Shown here: piece by piece, positions 1 to 8,249 of the stretch
Position numbering within the stretch: position 1 is the first letter of the stretch
How the letters are laid out: every line of letters begins with the position of its first letter
NCBI GenBank assembly: GCA_041725895.1
Contig: JBGRQA010000012.1
Span: forward strand, 1 to 64,000
Reading direction: 5' to 3'
Source of the DNA: JBGRQA01 sp041725895
Lineage (GTDB): Bacteria; Bacteroidota; Bacteroidia; Bacteroidales; Marinifilaceae
DNA length: 64,000 nucleotides
Position numbers and translations under genes: made by a program
Notes under the pieces: model-generated
Seen by the model: only the letters and a program-made list of their open reading frames with translations
Told to the model about the DNA's origin: nothing
The model's database searches: none

Positions 1-716
1 GTTAAGGCACTTTAAAGGAGCTGCAAGCCACAAGCTGCTAGCTGCTAGCCTCTAAAGAAGAACTTAGTGGTTCCTTCAGGCTGAGATTGGATAAATGAGG
101 GATATTCAAATTACTTTGTGCAATTTAGCGGAAGACTTTAGGGAGAAGGAAAAGAAAAGAAGCATAAGGGTATATTCCTGTTTACCAGAAAGCGAAGTAC
201 CTAATAGAAAAAGGGAAGCTCATTACATGAGTGTTAAGGCACATTAAGACTACTCTGTATTTCAATGTATCGATATTGTAATTATTAAAGCACCTTCCCT
301 GAGTGCTAAGGCAAATAAAAAGAGCTGCAAGCCACAAGCTGCTAGCTACAAGTCTTTGAACGAGAACCGGGAATTTCCTTTGGGATTGAATGGGATAAAT
401 GAGGGAGGTTCTAATTATTTTGTGCAATTTAGCAGAAGACTTGAGGGAGAAGGAAAACAGAGACACCTTGGAGCCTATTACCTATTTACTGGATAGCGAA
501 GAAACTGATAGAAAAGGGGAAGCTTATTACATGAGTGTTAAGGCACATTAAGACTACTCTGTATTTCAATGTATCGATATTGTAATTATTAAAACACCTT
601 CCCTGAGTGCTAAGGCAAATAAAAAGAGTTGCAAGCCACAAGCTGCTAGCTACAAGTCTTTGAACGAGAACTTGGTGGTTCCTTTGGGATTGAATGGGAC
701 AAATGAGAAAGTGCAA
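1..716. repeat. Three-copy ~300 bp direct repeat, non-coding
   Basis: A unit beginning GTTAAGGCAC starts at 1, 233 and 537. The second and third copies are 304 bp apart and nearly identical over at least 140 bp. The first copy lacks about 75 bp just after its start. Each unit holds a phrase of the type AAGCCACAAGCTGCTAGCTA, and then a block around GGGATTGAATGGGA that precedes the next unit. Two minus-strand open frames (182-466 and 486-716) exist only because the repeat is open in that frame; they have no protein-like features and I do not call them genes. The left border is cut by the window edge, so the array may be longer. Confidence 0.85.
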
Positions 717-965
717 AATGTATGGGCTTCGAGGGAAGTGGTACAGGCTCTCCCCTTGGGGGAAAACCAGGACAATTGTGATTGATTAGGCTAAGATGAT
801 AAGGTACACATCATCCGGTAAAATCCCTGGAATTGTACATCTGTGTAGTTCTATCAAAAGATCTGGCGTTTGGGCATTTTTGTCCCCCCTCAACGAAAAC
901 GATCAGAGACCTTGGCTTTAGTACAGAACATCCACCAACATAAAGATAAACCACACTTCGATTGT
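717..965. other. Intergenic stretch upstream of the HD hydrolase
   Basis: About 250 bp with no convincing gene. A frame in phase with the downstream gene opens from a TTG at 870, but its 32 extra residues look unlike a conserved N-terminus. The short inverted phrase CTCCCCTTGGGGGA lies near 750. I see no clear promoter box. Confidence 0.4.
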
Positions 966-1760
966 ATGGATTTTGAACAGAAACTAAAAGAAATACTGGA
1001 TTCAGGAAACAAGCAAGAAGTCCTGCTGCTAACCGAAAAATACCTGATGAAAGCCTACAACGCGGGCTGGAACGACTGCCTGTGGGGTGATGAAGCCCCC
1101 GCCCTTGATGCCCAAACCAGTAGGGAGATTCTATCGCGTATAAAAAGGGAACCCGAAAAACGAACCCGAAACAACAGCTGGGAAAGACTGGACGCTTATT
1201 TCCCCTCGGTTAAGCTTCCAAACAATATTCAGGGAAAATATCAGAAAGCCATTCGTTTTGCAGGTGAGAAACATTTTGAGCAGAAAATGCCCGGTTCCAA
1301 TGCCAACTACCTGGTACACCTCTCGAATGTGGCCATGGAAATACTGCTGGCCTACCAGGCCGCCCAAAATTTCGATGTGGAGTTTACCGTACAGCTGGCC
1401 CTTCTGCATGATGTATTGGAAGATACGGAGGCCACATATAAGGAATTAATGGAATATTTTGGCAACCGCATCGCCAAGGCTGTTCTGGCTCTAACCAAAA
1501 CCGATACAATTGGGGACAAACAGGAACGCATGAATGACAGTATCGAACGCATTTTACTACAGGAGAATGAGGTGGGTATGGTAAAACTGGCGGACCGAAT
1601 TACCAACTTGCAGCCACCCCCTAAACATTGGCACAATGAAAAGATACTAAAGTATAAGAAGGAAGCCAGAACCATATTCGATAAGCTTCAGCATACCAAC
1701 AGGTATCTTGCCCAACGTCTCCAGCTTTCAATACAAGAATACAACACTAACATAGAGTAA
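966..1760 (+). CDS. HD-domain (p)ppGpp hydrolase-like protein (SpoT/MESH1 type)
   Basis: 264 residues. The metal-binding pattern of the SpoT/MESH1 hydrolase family is visible: His118 in NYLVHL, His148-Asp149 followed by Glu152-Asp153 in ALLHDVLEDT, and Asp210 in VKLADRITNL. There is no synthetase domain, TGS or ACT domain, so this resembles a stand-alone small alarmone hydrolase. The roughly 90 residues before the HD core are extra compared with MESH1 and are not recognised. I chose the ATG at 966 (MDFEQKL) over an in-frame TTG at 870. The histidine phosphatase starts 89 bp downstream on the same strand. The family reaction is removal of the 3'-pyrophosphate of ppGpp; another nucleotide substrate is possible. 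Confidence 0.75.
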   Translation: MDFEQKLKEILDSGNKQEVLLLTEKYLMKAYNAGWNDCLWGDEAPALDAQTSREILSRIKREPEKRTRNNSWERLDAYFPSVKLPNNIQGKYQKAIRFAGEKHFEQKMPGSNANYLVHLSNVAMEILLAYQAAQNFDVEFTVQLALLHDVLEDTEATYKELMEYFGNRIAKAVLALTKTDTIGDKQERMNDSIERILLQENEVGMVKLADRITNLQPPPKHWHNEKILKYKKEARTIFDKLQHTNRYLAQRLQLSIQEYNTNIE

Positions 1761-1849
1761 GCCAAATTGCTCCGTACAATTCACTTTTGTTTCGGCATTC
1801 CCCATGGGGTAAGGCTACAGTTTATCCATTTCTTACAGGAGGCAAAATA

Positions 1850-2461
1850 ATGATCGAAATCTATCTGGTACGCCACGGCGAAACCGATTACAATAAAAAC
1901 CACAGGTTAATTGGTGGCCGATCCAGTCACATCCACATAAACGAGAGGGGTATACAGCAAAGCCGGCAGTTGGGCGCCTGGTTTCGCAAAAACAACTTGT
2001 ATTTTGATGCCGTTTACGGCTCCACATCCAATCGGGCACAACAAACCCTGAAGTATATATTTAACGGTAGCCTGCCATCCGATGTGATCCTTACCGCCGA
2101 ATTGGAGGAGCTTTCACAGGGGGCATGGGAAGGAAAAGAACGTGCAGAAATCTATACGGACAAGCAATTGGAGATTATTAATTCCAATAATTACACCTTC
2201 AAAGCGCCCGGTGGCGAATCGCAACAGGAAGTCGAAACACGAATGTACCAGGTGATGGAGCCTATTATCAGCCAATTGCAGGATGGTAAGATACTGGTCG
2301 TTTCCCACGGTACAGCAATCAAATGCCTGCTCCGTAAAATTCTGAATTCCGATGCAGCCATGACCTATAAAATCGGCATCTCCAACTGCGGGGTAACCAA
2401 AATCTTGTATTCCCCTAACAAAGGCTGGGAGATTGAATATATTAACCGCTTGATCCAATAA
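1850..2461 (+). CDS. Histidine phosphatase family protein (phosphoglycerate mutase-like)
   Basis: 203 residues, the usual length for a single-domain member of the branch-1 histidine phosphatase superfamily. The N-terminus carries the RHGET signature with phospho-accepting His9; a second His lies in VVSHGTAI, and the acid region is in ELSQGAWEG. The substrate cannot be told from sequence; relatives include cobalamin-pathway phosphatases and broad sugar-phosphate phosphatases. The start is fixed by an unusually good ribosome-binding site for this phylum, AGGAGG at 1837-1842, 7 nt before the ATG. An upstream in-frame extension from 1787 is rejected for that reason. It is convergent with the large minus-strand operon ending at 2712. 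Confidence 0.85.
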   Translation: MIEIYLVRHGETDYNKNHRLIGGRSSHIHINERGIQQSRQLGAWFRKNNLYFDAVYGSTSNRAQQTLKYIFNGSLPSDVILTAELEELSQGAWEGKERAEIYTDKQLEIINSNNYTFKAPGGESQQEVETRMYQVMEPIISQLQDGKILVVSHGTAIKCLLRKILNSDAAMTYKIGISNCGVTKILYSPNKGWEIEYINRLIQ

Positions 2462-2641
2462 GCCACCATGAAACCACCTACGATCCTCCACCACTATAAA
2501 TCTAAAGATAATGCAATTGATGGCTGGATACATACTGAAAGAACCCACAGCAGAAGTTAAAACATTGTAATCCAGCAAACAAAGCCATTTGCGACCTGAT
2601 TTCTGTGCAGAACGGCCCAACTTTGAATAATTATCAAAGAC

Positions 2642-2682
2642 TACGTCCGATTCAAGCATATCAACACTCGAAATCGGACGTA
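2642..2682. terminator. 11-bp perfect inverted repeat between convergent genes
   Basis: TACGTCCGATT at 2642-2652 pairs with AATCGGACGTA at 2672-2682 around a 19-nt loop. It lies between the histidine phosphatase (+) and the end of the 12-gene operon (-). There is no clear T run on either side, so it may be a stalling or RNA-processing structure rather than an intrinsic terminator. Confidence 0.4.
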
Positions 2683-2711
2683 ACTCTGTGAAAAGTGTGA
2701 TTAACTGTTTA

Positions 2712-3527
2712 TCAAACCTCTTCCAATTCATGCAACATGTGCTGCAGGCTGTTTTGTTCTTCACATTTTTCAATTAAAACTTTAACTGAGGCTCTAGCAG
2801 CATTAGTTCGGTGTATTTTCTTATTAAGTTCCTCCTTTACCTTACCTGCCTTTTCAGAATAATCACACATCAATTCGGAGAATTTTTTCTTTGTATCTCG
2901 AACTCTTTCCACTAGCCTTGTAAATTCTAGTTTCTCTTTATCATTTGTTTCCATAAGCTTACTTATCTCACCTTCAATTTTCCCTAGGGTATGTTCATTT
3001 TTAAACACATCCTTCAAGTCACTCACGAGATTATCAAATTCATTTTCAATCTTCTTCCCCTCCGACTCTTTCACAACCTTTTTTAACTCTTCTAAAACTC
3101 TTTCCAAATCACAAATCTCCTTCTTCTTCTTTTCATAGAAATAGTTAATCACTTTATCCCGTTCCTCACTTCTCATTTCCGTAATTTTGTTGCGCTCAAC
3201 ATGCAATCGATACATTTGATGCCAAATCATTGCCACTAATAAAATGATTACCAAAACACAAAGAACATTAATTGCTGTATTTACAAAATACTTTTGACCA
3301 TTCTGCTTAGGTAGTTGGGTAACCATAATTTCATGCTGTTTAATATCGTTATCAGTTTTATTAGTATGCACCTTTTCAACTTTTGCCACCTGCGTTGGAG
3401 GGAATAATATATTAACGGTCACAAAAGCAATAACCAATACAACTAATCCCATAATAAGTACTCTTAGTAGTTGCCGATGAAATTTTAACGATTTGGCAAA
3501 CTCATCTGAAATTGTTTTTTTTCTCAT
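2712..3527 (-). CDS. Two-TM coiled-coil membrane protein (last gene of the 12-gene operon)
   Basis: 271 residues, no family recognised. There are two hydrophobic segments: about residues 21-43 (LLRVLIMGLVVLVIAFVTV) and about 82-104 (INVLCVLVIILLVAMIW), separated by a polar loop of about 40 residues. The rest, from about 105 to the end, is highly charged, Lys/Glu rich and heptad-like, so a long cytoplasmic coiled coil is likely. The topology resembles a minimal transmembrane receptor. I chose ATG 3527 (MRKKTIS), 10 bp after the stop of the 804-residue gene, over a longer start at 3569 that would overlap it. The gene is more AT-rich than its neighbour. Confidence 0.75.
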   Translation of the reverse strand: MRKKTISDEFAKSLKFHRQLLRVLIMGLVVLVIAFVTVNILFPPTQVAKVEKVHTNKTDNDIKQHEIMVTQLPKQNGQKYFVNTAINVLCVLVIILLVAMIWHQMYRLHVERNKITEMRSEERDKVINYFYEKKKKEICDLERVLEELKKVVKESEGKKIENEFDNLVSDLKDVFKNEHTLGKIEGEISKLMETNDKEKLEFTRLVERVRDTKKKFSELMCDYSEKAGKVKEELNKKIHRTNAARASVKVLIEKCEEQNSLQHMLHELEEV

Positions 3528-3537
3528 AGATTTAAGT

Positions 3538-5952
3538 TTAAAATGGTTCTGCAATATTTTTCTTCTCAAAAATCATCTGTAGAAATACGCCTACAAACAG
3601 CGCCAAAAAGGCATTCAAGATATAGTAGCTGGGAAATAAACTAATCGCTTTCGCAGTAATACGATCCGACAACTTCACCTCTTCCAGTACATTGTAGGTG
3701 TCATTTCCCCAATAGCTATCCCGATATCGTAAATGCTTCAAAAAATTGGAATAGAGCTGATAATCCATATCCGGTCTGGCCAAAGAGGCCCCTAATACTT
3801 CCAAACTAATTTGCTTAACTAAATCTTGTTTGGCCTGTTCAAGTGAATCATTTATGACTTCTATACTTTTTCCAATTTGATTGCTATTCTTATCTTGATA
3901 TTTTAACGCATGATACTTCTCTAATAGCTCAGAAAAACCAGTATCTACCAACGCTGTAAATCCGTCCGATTTGAGCAAATTCTTGTAATGATAGGCTCCC
4001 AGCCAATTTTTAAATTTCTCCGGACTTTCAAACATCGCCAGATTAGCCTTCAGGGAATCCTGCGAATTCACTACATCAAATACTGGCAAATCATTCCTAA
4101 AGGAATCTTTCTCATTATGAATCACACTACTGGCATACTTCTCCAAAATCCCAGACCTTTCAACCATCCGCTGCGAAGAAACGGCCACCACAAAAAAACC
4201 AACAATAAAGGAGTAACTCAATCCCACATAAAGAATCGTAAAAGTCCGTCTGATGGCACTCCGCTTACCAATTGGATTGGTTTTTAAAACCTCAACATAC
4301 ATAAAGAAGTACATCATCAAGAAAACCACGGTAATGCAAACATAAACCTGCGAAGGGGGGATATCCAGCATCAGCTTCCACAACTCTTCTCCTGCAAGGG
4401 CAAAAAACAACCATCCACTAATAATGGCCATCAGAAGTCTGGGGAGCAAATACCCGGTTGTCCGAATATCAACGTACCCATGATTCTTACTACCATACCT
4501 CCCTGTATTAATTACACCCTTTACCGTAAAATAAAGAGCACTCAACAGCAACAGTGCAAAATTCACAAAGGCCCAGTAAACAATGGCAGTCGTAACATTA
4601 ACACAATCAAAAATAGCGGAAAAACTATCTACTTTTTGATCACACTGGAACCAACATATCGATAAAAACACCCCTGCCACAACACCAAAGTAGGACAAGA
4701 GGAAAATGCCTTTCTCACGAACAATCGAAAATTTCGACCTTCCGGTCAAACCAAATGGATGCCCCGAAACCAAAAGCACCGATTTCAAAATATCATACCG
4801 GCTCGAAAACCACCGGGCGGCCCCTATTTTATTTCGGTCTGTTCGCTGAATCCTGGTAATCTCAACACAATTACTGTTACTGAAATACACATTCTCCAAT
4901 TCTTCCTCAAAATGATTCCACCATTTATTCTCTGCCAGAACAAAACTTGCTGAAGATGGTCGCAACAATATCTTCACCCATTTGTAACGTATGGTCTTGT
5001 AAAGCTTTAATTGCTGTATCAACAAAGCATTTTTTGAATTGTATTCTTTGCTAAATTCCCCAAAAAACTCCTGAATCAATCCACGACATTCCGCTGCATT
5101 ACTCCAACTTTTTGCTGAAAAAAACTCACAAAACGAAACATATAGAAAGCCAAGGTGAAGACTTTCCAGTCTGCGCTTAATTCGTTTCTCATCTCCCTTT
5201 TGCAAGGGAGAATACGGAGAAAGAGCCTCCAATATATTCTTTTCAACACGAGGGTTCTCCTTGCTTTTCTCAATAAATTTCGCCTCCTTCTCAAGGCGCT
5301 CCGTTGACGGAACATCATTCTCTTTTAACAATTGAATTAGAAGAGCCTGGTTGTAGTAGTAGGAATACTTCAAAGACAATGCATTGCAAAAGTTATTCTG
5401 CTTCAACCTGGTCTCTATCTCATCAAAATAGGGACAATAGGCAAAGTCGTTGTACTGACGTTTGATCTCATTAAAATCAAATAAAAAATCAAGCAGAAGG
5501 CTTTGGTATTGGATCTTTCTCCCCTCCTTTTTCAGAAGGGGAACATGCAGTTTCTCATCTTTTATGTGATAACAATACACGCTTTCATCCTCAAAGCTGC
5601 GATCATGCAGAGGGTTGAATTCATATTCCGGACCAAACTCCTCATCTCTGCCGAACAAATCGATTAACTGGTAAGTTAATTTGTTATTCACCGAATAATC
5701 ATTCGAAAGCGACAATGAGAAAAGTGTTTTGTGAATGATTTCAGGATAGCCCTCCTCCTCCCTTAAGGAGGGGCCGTAATAGTTAAAATCAATACGATAA
5801 GGCTGCAAACTCACATAGAAAGGATAAACCGGATATTGTAAGGAGTTCGATTTTTCATTATTTCTTAATATCACCCGGTTGTAACTAAACACAGAAAATC
5901 CAATGTCCCTCGACAACTCATGATTAATATTGTAAAACCGGTTGTATTTCAT
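3538..5952 (-). CDS. 804-residue membrane protein, soluble N-terminal half, six TM segments
   Basis: Unrecognised family. Roughly residues 1-410 are polar and look soluble. They are followed by a hydrophobic segment at about 415-435 (GIFLLSYFGVVAGVFLSICW), then four more (VNVTTAIVYWAFVNFALLLL, LPRLLMAIISGWLFFALA, VYVCITVVFLMMYFFMYV, TILYVGLSYSFIVGFFVVAV), and a last one at about 777-796. A polar region of about 170 residues lies between the fifth and sixth segments. It starts 34 bp after the receiver-domain gene stops and is followed after 10 bp by the coiled-coil gene, so it is clearly in the operon. A membrane output or scaffold for the signalling proteins upstream is possible but only inferred from context. 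Confidence 0.8.
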   Translation of the reverse strand: MKYNRFYNINHELSRDIGFSVFSYNRVILRNNEKSNSLQYPVYPFYVSLQPYRIDFNYYGPSLREEEGYPEIIHKTLFSLSLSNDYSVNNKLTYQLIDLFGRDEEFGPEYEFNPLHDRSFEDESVYCYHIKDEKLHVPLLKKEGRKIQYQSLLLDFLFDFNEIKRQYNDFAYCPYFDEIETRLKQNNFCNALSLKYSYYYNQALLIQLLKENDVPSTERLEKEAKFIEKSKENPRVEKNILEALSPYSPLQKGDEKRIKRRLESLHLGFLYVSFCEFFSAKSWSNAAECRGLIQEFFGEFSKEYNSKNALLIQQLKLYKTIRYKWVKILLRPSSASFVLAENKWWNHFEEELENVYFSNSNCVEITRIQRTDRNKIGAARWFSSRYDILKSVLLVSGHPFGLTGRSKFSIVREKGIFLLSYFGVVAGVFLSICWFQCDQKVDSFSAIFDCVNVTTAIVYWAFVNFALLLLSALYFTVKGVINTGRYGSKNHGYVDIRTTGYLLPRLLMAIISGWLFFALAGEELWKLMLDIPPSQVYVCITVVFLMMYFFMYVEVLKTNPIGKRSAIRRTFTILYVGLSYSFIVGFFVVAVSSQRMVERSGILEKYASSVIHNEKDSFRNDLPVFDVVNSQDSLKANLAMFESPEKFKNWLGAYHYKNLLKSDGFTALVDTGFSELLEKYHALKYQDKNSNQIGKSIEVINDSLEQAKQDLVKQISLEVLGASLARPDMDYQLYSNFLKHLRYRDSYWGNDTYNVLEEVKLSDRITAKAISLFPSYYILNAFLALFVGVFLQMIFEKKNIAEPF

Positions 5953-5986
5953 ATCCTTTCGTTAGCTAATGAAGTTGAACTGATGG

Positions 5987-7597
5987 TTAACGTCCAAACG
6001 ACCTGATATACTTTTCTAATTTGGCCTGGTTGGTAATTCCGTTCTCCGAATCCCTACTCCATTCAATCTCCTTCGAAATCCCCAAATAGCTGATCTGCAT
6101 CTGACTTGCCTCATGGTAGGTTCCGTTTGCCAACAGGTATAGGAAATTTTTCATACGTTCGTAGTATGCCAAATCTTCACTCCTCTGATTGATAAAATAT
6201 TGACTGTACGAATTGCTGAACCAGCTCGTACTACTGTCCTTTAGTAAATGAATCTTCCCAAATTTCGAAATAAACACCTGGTAGTAACTCTTGGCCCAAC
6301 TTCGCAAATCCGCCCTCTTGCCCTGGCTAAAAATCGTAAATCGCTTTCTGAAATGCCCAGCGATCTTCCCCTTGGAAAAACTTGCCTCCGCTATTTGTAA
6401 TTTCATCAAGCCATACAAACTAAACCGGAATAATTCAGGAGTATTAATGGGAGTCGCTCCCCGAAACAGATGCCAAAATTCGGAATTATAGCTAATCCCC
6501 TGCTCTCTCAGCCGGTCGAAAAATGATTCAGGGAAAGCAGAAGTCAGCATCAACCAGTAGTAGCTCAATGGATTACTACGGGTAGCTACCATCCGGTTTT
6601 CCTTTATCTTTTTAAGCAATTCGTCTCCCATCTCCCTGCGGCCCTCCTCATCATAACCAAGCAGATAGTCCAAAAGAATAATATCAAAAGTTTCCTTTTT
6701 TAGCAATTCAACCGCATCCTGAACCGAAGCTACCGCAACCAACTCTATTTGGGCTCCCTTGTCACTCATTTGAACCACCTTTCCCGTTTCTCTTCTCTCC
6801 ACCTGCCAACCATCCTCCTCCAGTAGTTCCTTTACAATCCGGTCTGCCGTTAAATGATCATGTTTTCCGGTTCTTTTCTCGTCATAGGGACTCAAAGGCT
6901 CATTGCCAATATGATCATCCAGAAGCAATAGCTTCCAATGTATGTTGTTTGCTTTAGCCCATTCCAAAAAGTTCAAATCCCCATGGTACTTCTCCAAATA
7001 CTTCCTTTTCATTTCTCCCTCCGAATGGAAAATAAAAGGCCGAATGTATTTGGCATGTCCCCCGAAACGTTCCAGATAGGAATTGTAAAGCTTACGGCCG
7101 TTCAGCTCCACATATTCTTTGGTAATATTGGTCTTGATTAAATCCAACCAGGGATTATCCCATTTTTCCTTATCATAGAACAAACGGTACCGATTCAAAC
7201 AACTGCCAAATAAAGCGTTCTCATCAAACACTTCATCAATGGAGAAATAACGGTTCCAAATGCTCGAATCCAAATACTTTAACCGGTTATCATATTCAAG
7301 CCCGGCCTTTCCCAACTCCTCAACTTCTTCAAATCGAAAATTTCCAATGCTGATAATTGGGATGTATTGATTTTTACGGTAGTAATTGTTGGCTAAAGCA
7401 TTCAAACAATCTTCCCTGTAAAAATCACTCTGCTCAAAGAACAGGATCAAGACCTGGGGAAACATTAGGGAGCTATTAACCCTAAACTTCTCCTTCATCA
7501 GAGCAATCCAGCTGTACCAGTATGAAGATGGCGTTACATCAATAAATCGCTTCTGTCCCTGGTGGTACTCACCAAAACGTACATTAATAGTCTTCAT
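5987..7597 (-). CDS. Response-regulator-like protein with a receiver domain carrying a long insertion
   Basis: 536 residues. A receiver-type domain sits in the middle. The acidic pair Asp227-Asp228 is in LLLLDDHIG, the likely phospho-acceptor Asp310 is in DIILLDYLLG, and the Thr-Ser pair at about 352 is in WLMLTSAF. The distance from the acidic pair to the phospho-Asp is about 80 residues, against about 40-45 in standard receivers; the extra part contains KRTGKHDHLTADRIVKELL. The regions before (1-220) and after (about 400-536) match nothing I know, and no DNA-binding domain is visible. ATG 7597 (MKTINVRF) is chosen, overlapping the previous gene by 14 nt. It is a plausible partner of the HATPase encoded two genes upstream. 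Confidence 0.75.
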   Translation of the reverse strand: MKTINVRFGEYHQGQKRFIDVTPSSYWYSWIALMKEKFRVNSSLMFPQVLILFFEQSDFYREDCLNALANNYYRKNQYIPIISIGNFRFEEVEELGKAGLEYDNRLKYLDSSIWNRYFSIDEVFDENALFGSCLNRYRLFYDKEKWDNPWLDLIKTNITKEYVELNGRKLYNSYLERFGGHAKYIRPFIFHSEGEMKRKYLEKYHGDLNFLEWAKANNIHWKLLLLDDHIGNEPLSPYDEKRTGKHDHLTADRIVKELLEEDGWQVERRETGKVVQMSDKGAQIELVAVASVQDAVELLKKETFDIILLDYLLGYDEEGRREMGDELLKKIKENRMVATRSNPLSYYWLMLTSAFPESFFDRLREQGISYNSEFWHLFRGATPINTPELFRFSLYGLMKLQIAEASFSKGKIAGHFRKRFTIFSQGKRADLRSWAKSYYQVFISKFGKIHLLKDSSTSWFSNSYSQYFINQRSEDLAYYERMKNFLYLLANGTYHEASQMQISYLGISKEIEWSRDSENGITNQAKLEKYIRSFGR

Positions 7598-8249
7598 AGC
7601 GGCGATCCTTCCAATATCTGATTTCATTCAGCAAATCAACAGTCTCCTGCTCCATCATTTCCATCACCTTACCATTGGCTTCACTAAAATTTTGCCAATT
7701 CTCCCTGTTCATCTGTTTCCTGGTCAGCTGCAGGGTTTTTCGCTGAATACGCAATACATCCAGCATTCCAAAAAGGCTCGATTCATCCCCATACAAGTAG
7801 CTTCGGATATCCCCAACAATGTTCTCCTGCTTTCCGGATCGATAAGTCTTCGACCGTGATCCCCAGTAACTGAATTGTATGTTTCCCTGCCTGTTTTTGT
7901 CTATTCTCTGATTCAACTGATTGATCAACTCCTTGTATTCCTTCAAAGAGCGGCCTCCCCAATGAACAGCCAAAACAATTTCGTCCTCCTCATTCCACTT
8001 CACATTCCTTTTTATGGTATCAACAAGGATACGAGCCTCATTGCTTACCCCCAGCTCCTCATGTTGAAATTCCTTATCAAACCCATTCGTCCCCTGATAC
8101 CAACCAAAAACAAAATCTCCATTGGTGTAAAACTCACACTCTTTTCCATGCAGGAATACAGACAAACGCTGACTATCGATTCGTTCCTTTAGCCAGTGTA
8201 CCGATCCGTCGTTTTTCCCGCAAACTACTATGGTGCGCTTTCTTATCAT
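7584..8249 (-). CDS. 221-residue protein of unknown function between the HATPase and the receiver gene
   Basis: No family recognised and no signal peptide or TM segment. The N-terminus (KRTIVVCGKND) begins with a short hydrophobic strand and a second strand-like stretch is DEIVLAVHWGGRSLKEY, so an alpha/beta fold is likely. The last ~70 residues are helical and charged (LQLTRKQMNRENWQNF). Its ATG overlaps the stop of the HATPase gene by 4 nt (8246-8249), and its own end overlaps the receiver gene by 14 nt. This points to translational coupling and fixed stoichiometry with both neighbours. It may be an adaptor between them (inference). Confidence 0.75.
   Translation of the reverse strand: MIRKRTIVVCGKNDGSVHWLKERIDSQRLSVFLHGKECEFYTNGDFVFGWYQGTNGFDKEFQHEELGVSNEARILVDTIKRNVKWNEEDEIVLAVHWGGRSLKEYKELINQLNQRIDKNRQGNIQFSYWGSRSKTYRSGKQENIVGDIRSYLYGDESSLFGMLDVLRIQRKTLQLTRKQMNRENWQNFSEANGKVMEMMEQETVDLLNEIRYWKDRRYEDY

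Noticed and set aside
182..716. Two similar minus-strand ORFs (94 and 76 residues)
   Set aside because: They share sequence because the DNA is a direct repeat; no protein motif and no independent support.
2462..2711. Possible small gene between the phosphatase and the operon end
   Set aside because: Only an antisense frame running through the phosphatase gene; composition is not protein-like.
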